64,000 nt of DNA from Actinostola sp. cb2023 (Eukaryota; Cnidaria; Anthozoa; Actiniaria; Actinostolidae): contig JAUJYZ010000142.1 of NCBI GenBank assembly GCA_033675265.1, forward strand, positions 134,001 to 198,000. The letters run 5' to 3'. The translations under genes were made by a program, and so were the position numbers. Positions 25,100-36,605 of the stretch are shown here, piece after piece. The notes under the pieces are model-generated. The model was given only the letters and a program-made list of their open reading frames with translations, searched no databases and was not told the DNA's origin. Position 1 is the stretch's first letter. The number at the start of each line of letters is the position of its first letter.

Positions 25100-28043
25100 C
25101 TGATGTGGAGTGGTTCAGATATTTCCTTGTGTGACAAGCAATTATTGACTGACTTAAAGCTGGATAGCAAAGAAAAAAGATTTGCTATGACAACTCAAGA
25201 GAAGAAGAACAGCTTTAGAGTCGGAAGAGAAACTTCTATCATCGTAGAAGCCATGGATGGTAGGTCTGCAATCACGATTCCCAGAGTGTGGGCGATAGAA
25301 CCTCTAAACGTATCGGAGAACAGTATCCCTACGAAGAAAGACATAGAAAGATGGCCACATTTGCAAATCATCGACATACACATGCCTCGTGATCGTAAGG
25401 TGAAGTTGTTAATTGGATGCAATGTTCCTGAAGTCTTCTTTGCTATAGAAGAGAGAAGAGGAGAACCAGGAGAGCCATATGGTGTGCGCACTCCACTTGG
25501 ATGGACTGTGTTTGGCCCATCGGAGAAGATATCAGACCAAACGTCCTCTCAAGTTTATTTTGCTACAAATGAAGATTCCGTTCAAGACGAAATTTCTCTT
25601 GATGATCAAAGTCTTGCTACAATGTTAGAAAGATTCTGGAAGTCTGACTTTGGAGATTCCCTACTAAGCTACAAGCCTTGCATGTCAATTGAAGATTCTA
25701 AAGCTCTTGCCATCATGGAAAAGTCAGTTAAGAAAGTAGAGGGCCATTACCAAGTTGCATTGCCTTGGAAACACCAACCACCGAGCATGCCAAACAACAG
25801 AGTTCTCGCTGAGCATAATCCACAAAAACCTGAAAAGCTTCGCGTGGTTTTCGATTGTGGTGCCAAGTACTGCGGTACATCCTTAAATGATCAACTCTAT
25901 CAAGGCCCTGATCTGACGAATAATTTACTTGGAGTTCTCACTCGTTTCTGCCAAGATCCCGTAGCAATGGTTGCCGATATCGAAGCCATGTTCCATCAAG
26001 TGCAAGTGGATCCAAAGGATCAAGATGCACTCAGGTTCCTTTGGTGGCCAAATGATGATTTGTCGCAAGAACCTGTCCAGTTTCGTATGCGCGTACACCT
26101 CTTTGGTGCCACATCATCGCCAAGCTGCGCCAGCTTTGGTTTAAGAAAGACCGCAGAAGACAACAGAAACGAGTTCAGCGAAACTGTTATTGACTCTGCA
26201 TTAAGGAACTTTTACGTACATGCATGATTTCTTGAAATCTGTGAAAACCGTAGAAGAAGCGAAAGATATGGTTCGAGACATGACAAACCTTATGGCTAAG
26301 GGTGGGTTCCGTCTGACGAAGTGGCTAAGCAACAGGAAAGAAGTTCTGCAAGATATCCAAGCAAGTGAAAGAGCTAAATCCATTTCTTCTTTGAATTTGG
26401 ATCTAGACAAGCTACCTACAAAAAGAACTCTTGGCGTTCTCTGAGATGCTTACATTCAAAATCGCCTTGAAGGAAAAGCCAAGAACAAGAAGATGAATTA
26501 TTTCAAGTACAAGCTCAATATATGACCCTCTTGGCTTCATTTCACCAATAGTATTACCAGCTAAGAAATTACTCCAAGATCTGACAAGAAGAAGCCTTGG
26601 GTGGGATGAAGATATTGAAGAAGAAGATTCCATCAAATGGGAAAGCTGGTTGAAAGACATCCCAAATCTTGCCGATGTTACTATTGAAAGATCCATTATT
26701 CCAGAAAACTTTGGTGACTTACAACTGGTTCAATTGCATCACTTCGCCGATGCATCTGAGACTAGTTATGGAGCAGTGACTTACAGCAGAATAGTCAACG
26801 TTAAAGATAAAATCCATTGTGCATTTCTAATGGGAAAGTGTCGCCTTGCTCCAATCAAGACAATCAGCATACCCCGACTGGAGCTGTCTGCAGCCGTTCT
26901 ATCAGTCAAATTTGATAAAATTCTGAGAGATGAATTGGATATTCCCATTCACGAGTCGGTATTCTGGACAGATTCTACTACAGTGCTTGGATACATACAG
27001 TAATGAACACTACAAGTCGTTTTCACACGTTTGTAGCAAACCGTCTCGCAGTCATTCATGATGGTTCACAACCTACTCAGTGGAGATATGTTCCGTCAAA
27101 TTTGAATCCAGCAGACAGCGTTACTAGAGGTCTTACAATTACAGACTTACACGATAAAGAAAACAGGTGGCTACAGGGACCCAAGTTTCTCTGGGAAAGC
27201 AAGGACAGCTGGCCCTTGATTCATCTTCAACCTGTTGACGAAAAGCTGCTTGAAACAAAGAAAGAGCACCAGACGTTTCTTGTTTTGAATCCTAAAGAAC
27301 CTCATGGGCTGGACAAAGTCATCAACTACTATTCCTGCTGGTATAAGTTGAAGAAATCAATTGCTTGGATCCTTCGGTTCCGAAGATACGTCACTTTCAA
27401 GAGTCAAGGGAACATAGAATGCCCTGATTTAAAGACAGGAAGTTTAACCTCCACAGAAGTTCAATTTGCTGCGACAAAGGTAATCAGACATGTGCAAAGG
27501 CAGTCTTTCAAAGAAGCCTTTAAATCTCTGGAAGTATCTGAAGGCAAAAACACAAGACAACCTCAACGAAAAACTCTAAGAAGATATCTTGGTTCTCTCT
27601 ACAAGTTAAATCCTGTTGTAGACAACGATAGTATGTTAAGAGTCGGAGGAAGATTAGACAAGGCACATATCGACTACAATGCAAGACACCCACTTATTCT
27701 TCATGGGAATCATCACGTTACAACTCTTATAGTGAGAGATTGTCATGAGAACATTGGTCACTCAGGGCAAAACTTTGTACTTTCTGTTTTGCAAGAGAAA
27801 TATTGGATTGTTAAAGGAAGATCGATTGTACGCAAGGTCCTCAAAGACTGCATGGAATGCAAGAAGAGAGACGCAAAGCAAGGTGAACAGATAATGGCTG
27901 ATTTACCTAAAGATCGACTGACTCCAGATAAGCCCCCGTTCACCTATGTTGGAATTGATTACTTATTTGAGATTGTGAAAGTATTGCCGCACAAAGCTAG
28001 AAATCCAATGATTGTATCATTAGTAAGTAAGCTAAAACTGTGA
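25100..28043 (+). pseudogene. BEL pol: protease/RT/RNase H/integrase N-terminus, broken
   Basis: Frames are 25076-26227, 26220-26444, 26650-27003 and 27003-28043. The protease-RT linker has LLIGCNVPEVF, GVRTPLGWTVFGP. RT has RVVFDCGAKYCGTSLNDQLY, MVADIEAMFHQV and HLFGATSSPSCASFGLRKT. RNase H has HHFADASETSYGAVTYSR, IPRLELSAAVLS and FWTDSTTVLGYIQ. The integrase zinc domain has H-x4-H-x-C-type residues (HENIGHSG, CMECKKRDA). The RT catalytic motif is damaged: after FYV the first aspartate codon reads histidine, a 4-base insertion shifts the frame, and a stop follows at 26227. Further stops lie near 26445 and 27003, and the integrase core is cut off soon after PFTYVGIDYL. Confidence 0.88.
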
Positions 28044-28871
28044 AGGTGCTAAGCTCCAATGAAGGGAGTTACATTAAAGAAAATGCGGAACAAAAACTAA
28101 CGTGTACTGATTTTTCTTAATTAGCTTTTAGGATAATGTATTGTTCAGTCTCATATAATGCATTGATCGATACAGAATACTTATAGAGCTTATTAGTATT
28201 CTGTATCTGATACAGAATACTATTAAGGTCTATTAGTATTCTGTATCAGATACAGAATACTAATAAGCTTTATTACTATTCTGTATCATACTTATGAACA
28301 ATTGCAGTAATTAATCAACCCCACCTATTCCCTGCCAACTATTCAAACCCTCCCAGTGCTTTTAGTTTCTTGGAAATTGTATGGGAGTTACAAGGTAGCC
28401 ACGTGACCAGAATGCTGAGCACAGATTGGACAGCTGCCTAATGAATTATTAATGAATATTATAACACTAAATTTTGAATTCAAAAAATTCCTCTAACTAC
28501 CAAATTGGACTCGGTCTTTGTCAGTCCTCACAATTTTTTTCATCCAATTATTTCCAAATTGGCCAGCATGTAGTCCCATTACCTATACTAAATAAATACT
28601 AATAATAATATTTTAAAATAATAATAATAATAATACACCCCATGCATAAATCGATATCTGTAATTTGCATTAATTTACAAAAACTGAAAGAATAACGAGT
28701 TAAGTAAAGGTAAAATAATAGATTGAAAGATCATCCAGAGTTTAGTAATTGCCCCAAAAGTGTATTAATAAAATTGAAACTATCATAAAGTAGCAAGCAT
28801 TTGAAAGGTGCAAAATACATGGAAACGAGGCATTTAGGGCCAAAGTCCTGTTTCTGGCACAAATCATATAC
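28044..28871. repeat. Non-coding, GATACAGAATACT inverted/tandem repeats
   Basis: At 28166-28290 the motif GATACAGAATACT and its complement alternate several times, separated by TTAGTA-type spacers, able to form stacked hairpins. The remainder is AT-rich with a short AAT tract at 28606-28635. No gene. Confidence 0.7.
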
Positions 28872-28877
28872 ATGTAT

Positions 28878-29408
28878 CAGGAGCCCATAAGTAGGAGCCT
28901 CCATCTACCGTACTGGGTTTGTGAGACGACCTGTGACCGGATCAGGCTTTTTTTAGAACACCTTTTCCCGCGAACTAATCATCAATCAATAGGGATCCCC
29001 CATGGGAATTACACAGAGCCAATCAGCATCAATGAGGTAGATGATTTGTGTTTATTTGTGATATATGAACAAAGTGGCGGACGAAGAAATTGGCGAAATT
29101 GAAGAAACTGAAAGTGAAGAGAGCGAAAATGGCAGTGATAGTTACAGTGACTCTTTTGCAGAGTTTAGTACTTCATCGGAAAGTGACCAAGAGTCTTCAA
29201 GTTCGTGTTCTGTTTCTCAAAGAACTAAAAAAACATCAAATAGTAAACCTACCAAGCCAAAAGCTAGAAACTCCGTAATAAAGCCGAAATCAAAAATCCC
29301 TGGTGTTAAAATTTCGCGGCAAAACTGGTGTTCTAAAAATAGCCTGATCCGGTCACAGGTCGTCTCACGAATACATTCCAGATGGAGGCTCCTACTTATG
29401 GGCTCCTG
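28878..29408. mobile_element. MITE with CAGGAGCCCATAAG ends and 6-bp target duplication
   Basis: 531 bp with about 75-bp inverted repeats beginning CAGGAGCCCATAAGTAGGAG, flanked by ATGTAT on both sides (28872-28877, 29409-29414). Six-base duplications occur in a few superfamilies (for example IS3EU, Dada, Polinton). None can be assigned from the ends alone. It contains an acidic, serine-rich frame. Confidence 0.82.
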
Positions 29409-29409
29409 A
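29065..29409 (+). CDS. Acidic Ser-rich frame inside the MITE (114 aa)
   Basis: Begins MNKVADEEIGEIEETESEES, then a serine/acidic tract and a basic KKTSNSKPTKPKARNSVIKP stretch before running into the terminal repeat. Composition looks like the disordered N-terminus of a nuclear protein. It may be the remnant first exon of the autonomous parent. Not recognised. Confidence 0.3.
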   Translation: MNKVADEEIGEIEETESEESENGSDSYSDSFAEFSTSSESDQESSSSCSVSQRTKKTSNSKPTKPKARNSVIKPKSKIPGVKISRQNWCSKNSLIRSQVVSRIHSRWRLLLMGS

Positions 29410-29690
29410 TGTATATAAAGAATAATTGGACACAGTTATATTTTGACTCTAGTTTACTGCATACAGTTCTGTTTCGTACAGGGAGAACCTGCACTCCTCA
29501 GTGCATGACAAAGAGTGGTCTACGGATAACATTTACAATAGCATCGTAGAACATTACATTACATGTACGTCCTTAAAGGGGAACTCCAGCCTAAAATTGA
29601 ATGTATTTAAAAATGAAGTCCTTACATAGGTTAATAAGAATTGAGTAAAAAAAATCACCAATTACTAAAAGTAAAAGAGAAATTGAACAG

Positions 29691-30030
29691 AAATATTCCC
29701 GTTCCACCGCAATGTACAGTAGGTGCAGTTACAGTATGGTCAGCGGGTTCCACCTGTGACGTCATGTCATCAATGAAATGCCGTTCAAAAACTCAATCCA
29801 GTTTATAACACTTGTGGCTATTGAATGAATGAATGAATACATTTGATCTACAGAGGGTAAAACACACGACAGTTACAATTAAAATAATTGTACTGACAGT
29901 ACAATAGCCACAAGTGTTATAAACTGGATTGAGTTTTTGAACGGCATTTCATTGACGACATGACGTCACAGGTGGAACCCGCTGACCATAACTGCGCCTA
30001 CTGTACATTGTGGTGGAACGGGAATATTTG
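29691..30030. mobile_element. Hairpin MITE, about 130-bp arms
   Basis: Arms 29691-29823 and 29902-30030 are near-perfect complements (AAATATTCCCGTTCCACC outermost, CACAAGTGTTATAAACTGG inner) around a 78-bp loop with GAATGAATGAATG. The left side may extend to GGGGAACTCCAGCC at about 29579; the right end has no match for that. Non-coding. Confidence 0.85.
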
Positions 30031-30063
30031 TCTTGTTGAGACTGCGAAAGACTTGCTTATAGC

Positions 30064-30186
30064 TTCATATTCTTTGTAATATTTATTTAACTTGATATCT
30101 TCCACGCACTACAAAGATCAAATAGCTTTTGATCTTTGTAGTGCGTGAAAGATATCAAGTTAAATAAATATTACAAAGAATATGAA
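30064..30186. repeat. Near-perfect palindrome, 59-bp arms
   Basis: TTCATATTCTTTGTAATATT at the left pairs with the complement at 30167-30186. The arms meet at a 4-base loop (TAGC, about 30123-30126) with about one mismatch per arm. It lies directly against the fold-back element that follows. Confidence 0.9.
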
Positions 30187-31014
30187 TATATTCATTGTAT
30201 TAGTGACATTTAATTCACAATAATAAGAGCCACTGCCTCTAAATATCGAGAATCGGCGGACAGTTGCGAAAAATCGAATTTCGTTTTATTTCACCAATAG
30301 AACCCCTTTGGTGTACCATTTCCAAAAATAGTATCGAAAAGTTCAAGAGCTTTTTATTTTCTTCAAAATTGAAGAAAGTCGAAATTCCCTCAAAACAGCC
30401 TTCGGCCGACGATGACGCGAAGCGAAAATTAAGCATTTTCGATGTGTTCGCGTAGAAAAACCGACGGTTGTACGAAACTAATATTTTGCTACATACAAAG
30501 GTGTTATTTCCTCTTTCCAAATCACTAAAAATCTCTTTGGGATTTTGAATCTAACTATTTCTTTAGATCTCTAATGGAGATGCTATCGTAGCATCTGAAC
30601 GAACGCGTAAAAATTACCTATTTTCAAATCCATCAAACGCTTCTTGGTACATGGAGTTTGAGCTTAAAAATATATGTATCTTAAAGCTTTACCATTGAAC
30701 ATGACTGTGTATAAATATTATTGATGCAGCTCTAAAACTCTTCCGGTGGGAAGCGTAAACACAGAACATATTTTTACCATTTGGTAATACGTTACACGTG
30801 CATAATGAGACATGAAATTGACAACACAACGTTTTTAATAACACTAGAAATAAATACAACAAAATATACCAAGTTGTACATATGCTATGAGTTCTCTTTA
30901 TTGTTTCTAGGGATTAAATTTATTTCATTTTCTTGATCAGATCAAAACATAATCTTTCCGAAATTATACTGACATCCCAGTTTTTTTAGGCCGGAAACTG
31001 ATTGACTGCCAAAT

Positions 31015-34000
31015 CATAACAGACCGGTTAATACCGCACGGTGAATACAGACACCGGTTAATACAGATACCGGTTAATACGAACATCGCGGTTAATACAG
31101 ACACCGGTTAATACGGACATCGGTCAATACGGACATCGGTTAATACCGCACGGTGAATACGGACACCGGTTAATACGGACACCGGTTAATACAGACACTG
31201 GTAAATACGGTACTGTTAATATGGACACCGGTTAATACGGACACCGGTTAATACGGACACCGGTTAATACGGACACCGGTTAATACGAACACCGGTTAAT
31301 ACGAACACCGGTTAATACGGACACCGGTTAATACGGACATCGGTTAATACGGACACCGGTTAATACGGACACCGGTTAATATGGACATCGGTCAATACGG
31401 ACATCGGTTAATACCGCACGGTGAATACGGACATCGGTTACTACGGACACCGGTTAATACAGACACTGGTAAATACTGTTTTTGACCCTGATAATGTCCG
31501 TACCTATAAGATAGTTTGTCCTAAGTGTCGACGCATTAATGTTATGTCTGTTTGTAGATGTTAGTTTATATAATAGCTTATTTTTCACCTTAATATATAT
31601 TAATTTTTCATATATTTTTTCATATTGGGAATACATCAGGGGTCGGGTATACTGGGTAACCTTCTTATTGGGTGGGAAGTGGTGTAATGTATTTTAAAGG
31701 GGACTTCGTGTCCTATTGTACAGCACCTGCCTTATGGGCGAATCTTGAAAAAAAAAAATATTTAAAAAAAAGTACTGTTAATACGGACATCGGTTAATAC
31801 GTACATCGGTTAATACGGACACCGGTTAATACGGACACCGGTTAATACGGACACCGGTTAATACAGACACTGGTAAATACGGTACTGTTAATACGGACAT
31901 CGGTTAATACGGACACCGGTTAATACGGACACCGGTTAATACGGACATCGGTTAATACGGACACCGGTTAATACGGAAACCGGTTAATACGGACACCGGT
32001 TAATACAGACACCGGTTAATCCGGACATCGGTTACTACGGACACCGGTTAATACAGACACTGGTAAATACGGTACTGTTAATACGGACATCGGTTAATAC
32101 GGACACTGGTTAATACGGACACCGGTTAATACGGACACCGGTTAATACGAACATCGGTTAATACGGACACCGGTTAATACGGACACCGGTTAATACGGAC
32201 ACCGGTTAATACAGACACCGGTTAATACGGACATCGGTTACTACGGACACCGGTTAATACAGACACTGGTAAATACGGTACTGTTAATACGGACATCGGT
32301 TAATACGGACACCGGTTAATACGGACACCGGTTAATACGGACACCGGGTAATACAGACATCCGTTAATACGGACACCGGTTAATACGGACACCGGTTAAT
32401 ACAGACATCGGTTAATACGGACACCGGTTAATACGGACACCGGTTAATACGGACACCGGTTAATACGGACACCGGTAAATACGGACACTGGTTAATATGG
32501 ACACCGGTTAATACGGACACCGGTTATTACGGACACCGATTAATATGGACACCGGTTAACACGGACACTGGTTAATATGGGCATCGGTTAATATGGGCAC
32601 CGGTTAATACGGACATCAGTTAATACGGACACCGGTTTATACTGACACCGGTTAATACGGACACCGGTTAATACAGACATCGGTTAATACGGACACCGGT
32701 TAATACGGAAACCGGTTAATAAGGACACCGGTTAACACGGACACCGGTTAATACAGACATCGGTTAATACGGACACCGGTTAATACGGACACCGGGTAAT
32801 ACAGACATCCGTTAATACGGACACCGGTTAATACGGACACCGGTTAATACAGACATCGGTTAATACGGACACCGGTTAATACGGACACCGGTTAATACGG
32901 ACACCGGTTAATACGGACACCGGTTAATACGGACACCGGTCAATACGGACATCGGTTAATACCGCACGGTGAATACGGACACCGGTTAATACAGACACTG
33001 GTAAATACGGTACTGTTAATATGGACACCGGTTAACACGGACACTGGTTAATATGGGCACCGGTTAATATGGACACCGGTTAATACGGACATCAGTTAAT
33101 ACGGACACCGGTTAATACTGACACCGGTTAATACGGACATCGGTTAATACGGACACCGGTTAATACAGACACCGGTTAATACGAACACCGGCCAACACCG
33201 GTTAAATCGAGACACCGGTTAATACGGACACTGGTTAATTCAGACACCGGTTAATACGGGCACCGGTTAATACGGACACCGGCCAACACCGGTTAAATAG
33301 AGACACCGGTTAATACGGACACTGATTTAATACGGACACCGGCCAACACCGGTTAAATAGAGACACCGGTTAATACGTACACTGGTTAATTCGGACAGTG
33401 GTTAATACAGACACCGGTTAATACAGACACCGATTAATACAGACACCAGTTAATCTGGACACTGGCCGTTAATACAGACACCGGTTAATACAGATACCGG
33501 TTAATACGAACATCGCGGTTAATACAGACAGCGGTTAATACGGACATCGGTCAATACGGACATCGGTTAATACCGCACGGTGAATACGGACACCGGTTAA
33601 TACAGACACTGGTAAATACGGTACTGTTAATACGGACATCGGTTAATACGGACACCGGTTAATACGGACACCGGTTAATACGGACACCGGTTAATACGAA
33701 CACCGGCCAACACCGGTTAAATCGAGACACCGGTTAATACGGACACTGGTTAATACAGACACCGGTTAATACGGGCACCGGTTAATACGGACACCGGCCA
33801 ACACCGGTTAAATAGAGACACCGGTTAATACGGACACCGATTTAATACGGACACCGGCCAACACCGGTTAAATAGAGACACCGGTTGATACGGACACCGA
33901 TTTAATACGGACACCGGCCAACACCGGTTAAATAGAGACACCGGTTAATACGGACACTGGTTAATTCGGACAGTGGTTAATACAGACACCGGTTAATACA

Positions 34001-34255
34001 GACACCGATTAATACAGACACCAGTTAATCTGGACACCGGTTAATACAGACACCGGTCGGTTAATAAGGACACTTGTTAATAAGGACACCGGTTAATACA
34101 GACACCGGTTAATACGGACACCGGTTAATCTGGACACCTGTGAATACGGACACCGGTTAATACAGACACCGGTTAATCTGGACACCGTTTAACAGGGACA
34201 CCGGTTAATACAGACATAAGTTAATACAGACACAGGTTGATCTGGACACCGGTAT
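31015..34255. repeat. 16-bp minisatellite (GGACACCGGTTAATAC)n
   Basis: Some 180 copies of a GGACACCGGTTAATAC unit with variants (ACATCGG, ACACTGG, ATGGACACC). Interrupted by non-repeat sequence at about 31480-31770. Longer periods are visible: the block AATACAGACACTGG..AAATACGGTACTG recurs about every 170-210 bp at 31.9-32.3 kb, and GGCCAACACCGGTTAAATAG blocks recur at 33.2-33.9 kb. Every unit contains the palindrome ACCGGT. Confidence 0.95.
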
Positions 34256-34400
34256 TACATTATATCAATACAATGGAACCTCGTTATTACGGACACCATT
34301 GCGACCATAGAAAGTGTCTGTATTACATTATATCAACACAATGGAACCTCGTTATTACGGACACCATCGGGGCCATAGAAAGTGTCCGAATTACATTATA
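34256..34400. repeat. Pogo/Tigger-like terminal blocks beside the 16-bp array
   Basis: AATGGAACCTCGTTATTACG followed by GACACCAT..CCATAGAAAGTGTC appears at 34270-34327 and again at 34330-34390. Such GAACCTCG-TT...CGGACACC strings resemble ends of pogo/Tigger-type mariner elements (family knowledge, low certainty). The 16-bp unit looks derived from the GGACACC part of this block. Confidence 0.45.
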
Positions 34401-35288
34401 TTAATAACAATAGCAATGGAACCGGTGTCGGTGGTGTCCTACCATGCGAGCAGAGGTTCTTTCCATGTTTACTGGTCTCGATCAAGCCGATACTAGTACA
34501 TGCCGTGACATAAAACGAATGAAATCCAAAACCACTTGACATTTATCAGAAGATCAAATCAGTTAAAATTTAATCCCTAGAACTCATAGCATATGTACAA
34601 CTTGGTATATTTTGTTGTATTTATTTCTAATGTTATTAAAAACGTTGTGTTGTCAATTTCATGTCTCATTATGCACGTGTAACGTATTACCAAATGGTAA
34701 AAATATGTTCTGTGTTTACGCTTCCCACCGGAAGAGTTTTAGAGCTGCATCAATAATATTTATACACAGTCATGTTCAATGGTAAAGCTTTAAGATACAT
34801 ATATTTTTAAGCTCAAACTCCATGTACCAAGAAGCGTTTGATGGATTTGAAAATAGGTAATTTTTACGCGTTCGTTCAGATGCTACGATAGCATCTCCAT
34901 TAGAGATCTAAAGAAATAGTTAGATTCAAAATCCCAAAGAGATTTTTAGTGATTTGGAAAGAGGAAATAACACCTTTGTATGTAGCAAAATATTAGTTTC
35001 GTACAACCGTCGGTTTTTCTACGCGAACACATCGAAAATGCTTAATTTTCGCTTCGCGTCATCGTCGGCCGAAGGCTGTTTTGAGGGAATTTCGACTTTC
35101 TTCAATTTTGAAGAAAATAAAAAGCTCTTGAACTTTTCGATACTATTTTTGGAAATGGTACACCAAAGGGGTTCTATTGGTGAAATAAAACGAAATTCGA
35201 TTTTTCGCAACTGTCCGCCGATTCTCGATATTTAGAGGCAGTGGCTCATAAGTGTTCAGATGGTGACATAATACCATATGTTTGTTAC

Positions 35289-35499
35289 CTTCACTATGAG
35301 CTTGATAAAATGTTCTGGAGAATAACACAATCGTTACTTCATGGTTTGCTTTCCTGTTTTTCCACTGAGTAAACAACTCATAGAGAAATCCATTGATGAC
35401 TTTTTCAAAGTACAGGTCTCCATTGAGGTCAAATTCCCACATTTCACAACTCATTTGAATGAACACAAACACCTCAGCTGACAAGGATCGGTACACTAC
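35289..35499 (-). CDS. DEPDC5: DEPDC5 exon 3
   Basis: 70 codons plus one base. The acceptor is TTTGCCAG|GTAGTG (phase 0) and the donor GAAG|GTAACA (phase 1). It encodes [58 protein letters not shown] and RTFYQAHSE, which is the FIQMS.EMW.FD..GDLYFEK block and the [12 protein letters not shown] block of DEPDC5/Iml1. The exon is boxed in: a 268-bp MITE ends its upstream side about 45 bp away, and a 5-kb fold-back element starts about 36 bp beyond the donor. Confidence 0.93.
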
Positions 35500-35544
35500 C
35501 TGGCAAATACAGAAAAGGAATCATTTTAGTTGCTATGCACATTT

Positions 35545-35812
35545 AGGCCCCGTCCACACGTATCCGGAATATCTTTGAATCTGCAACTTTTTCAATGCGG
35601 ATTGGCCTCTCATCCAAATGTATCATGAATCCGCATCTTTTTGAATACGCTCTCCAGAGTGGATTTTTTTGAATACGCTGTGAATACGGCCTCGTGTGGA
35701 CGGTCGAATCCTTATATTTTTCAATACCTTGACGTCACGGTATCAGATCCAGTCTTTACCACGCAGATTCATCGACCGTATTCATTTCACCGGATACGTC
35801 TGGACGGGGCCT
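35545..35812. mobile_element. MITE with AGGCCCCGTCCACACGTATC ends
   Basis: 268 bp; AGGCCCCGTCCACACGTATC at 35545 and the complement of AGGCCCCGTCCAGACGTATC ending at 35812. It holds repeated GAATACG/GAATCCGC motifs. It starts about 45 bp upstream of the DEPDC5 exon 3 acceptor. No clear target duplication. Confidence 0.85.
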
Positions 35813-35835
35813 CACTCAGTACATGTGTACTTTAG

Positions 35836-36605
35836 TATAATCCAACTAGTAGTCTGTAACAAACCCTGTATTCTGATTGACTGAGCTACTCACTGTCTAT
35901 TGGTGATTAGTAGAAACCAACTAGCATACTATCACGAATCCTGAAATCTGATTGGCTAAAGTACTCACTATCTATTGAGTGATATATTGAGTGATAGTGA
36001 GTAGCGAAAAAGCCAGCGTTTTGAACAAAAACAAAGCGAAAAATCAATAATTATAAAATAAGTATTAATTCGAAGGTACATGTAACTAGTATGCTAGCTG
36101 GTTTCTACTAAAACAATTAGACTACTCGTTCTCATTTTCTATGAGTTCCAATAGTCAACTCGATGCTACGCGCCTCGTGGACTAATGACTCATAGAAAAC
36201 TCAAACTCATAGTCTAATGTTATTGTTAATTATAAAGTATAATCCAACTAGTGGTCTATAACAAACCCTGCATTCTGATTGGCTAAGCGACTCACTGTCT
36301 ATTGGTGATTAGTATAATCCAACTAGTGGTCTATAACAAACCCTGCATTCTGATTGGCTGAGCTACCCACTGTCTATTGGTGATTAGTATAATCCAACTA
36401 GTGGTCTATAACAAACCCTGCATTCTGATTGGCTGAGCTACCCACTATCTATTGGTGGTTAGCATAATCCAACTAGTGGTCTATAACAAACCCTGCATTC
36501 TGATTGGCTGGGCTACTCACTGTCTATTGTTAATTAGTATAATCCAACTAGTGGTCTATATATAACTAACCCTGCATTCTGATTGGCTGAGCTACTCACT
36601 GTCGG
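35836..36605. repeat. 76-bp tandem repeats and a related MITE
   Basis: Five copies of a unit TATAATCCAACTAGTGGTCT...GCATTCTGATTGGCTGAGC...CACTGTCTATTGGTGATTAG run from 36236 to 36605, and one lies at 35836. Between them, 35909-36114 is a MITE with TTAGTAGAAACCAACTAGCA ends whose first 76 bp is itself a diverged unit. A split relative of that MITE is at 11878-12365. The CTGATTGGCT core contains an inverted CCAAT box. Confidence 0.8.

Larger units (their letters stand above)
21772..28043 (+). mobile_element. BEL/Pao LTR retrotransposon, degenerate and 3'-truncated
   Basis: Gag, zinc knuckles, reverse transcriptase, RNase H and the start of integrase appear in order on the plus strand, opposite to DEPDC5. 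The family call rests on the BEL-type gag region (YCSGKAKEAIKSC, HVNKLTN), the GATSSPSCASFGL block and the PRLEL.AA..S RNase H block. The integrase catalytic core and the 3' LTR are missing. Several frame breaks and one MITE insertion show a dead copy. The tentative 5' LTR begins about 60 bp from DEPDC5 exon 4. Confidence 0.9.
30227..35247. mobile_element. 5-kb fold-back element with 690-bp arms and minisatellite core
   Basis: Arms 30227 to about 30930 and about 34565 to 35247 are inverted, nearly identical copies starting GAGCCACTGCCTC. ATAA flanks both ends (30223-30226, 35248-35251), a possible 4-bp target duplication. The core is a 16-bp tandem array. Each arm contains the same 93-codon frame (30239-30520 minus, 34954-35235 plus) and a 63-codon frame on the other strand ([15 protein letters not shown] to KRKLSIFDVFA). 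No transposase recognised. It ends about 36 bp from the DEPDC5 exon 3 donor. Confidence 0.82.

Noticed and set aside
30227..35247. Polinton identity suggested by long arms
   Set aside because: No polymerase, integrase or capsid genes, and the flanking duplication looks like 4 bp (ATAA), not a clear 6 bp.
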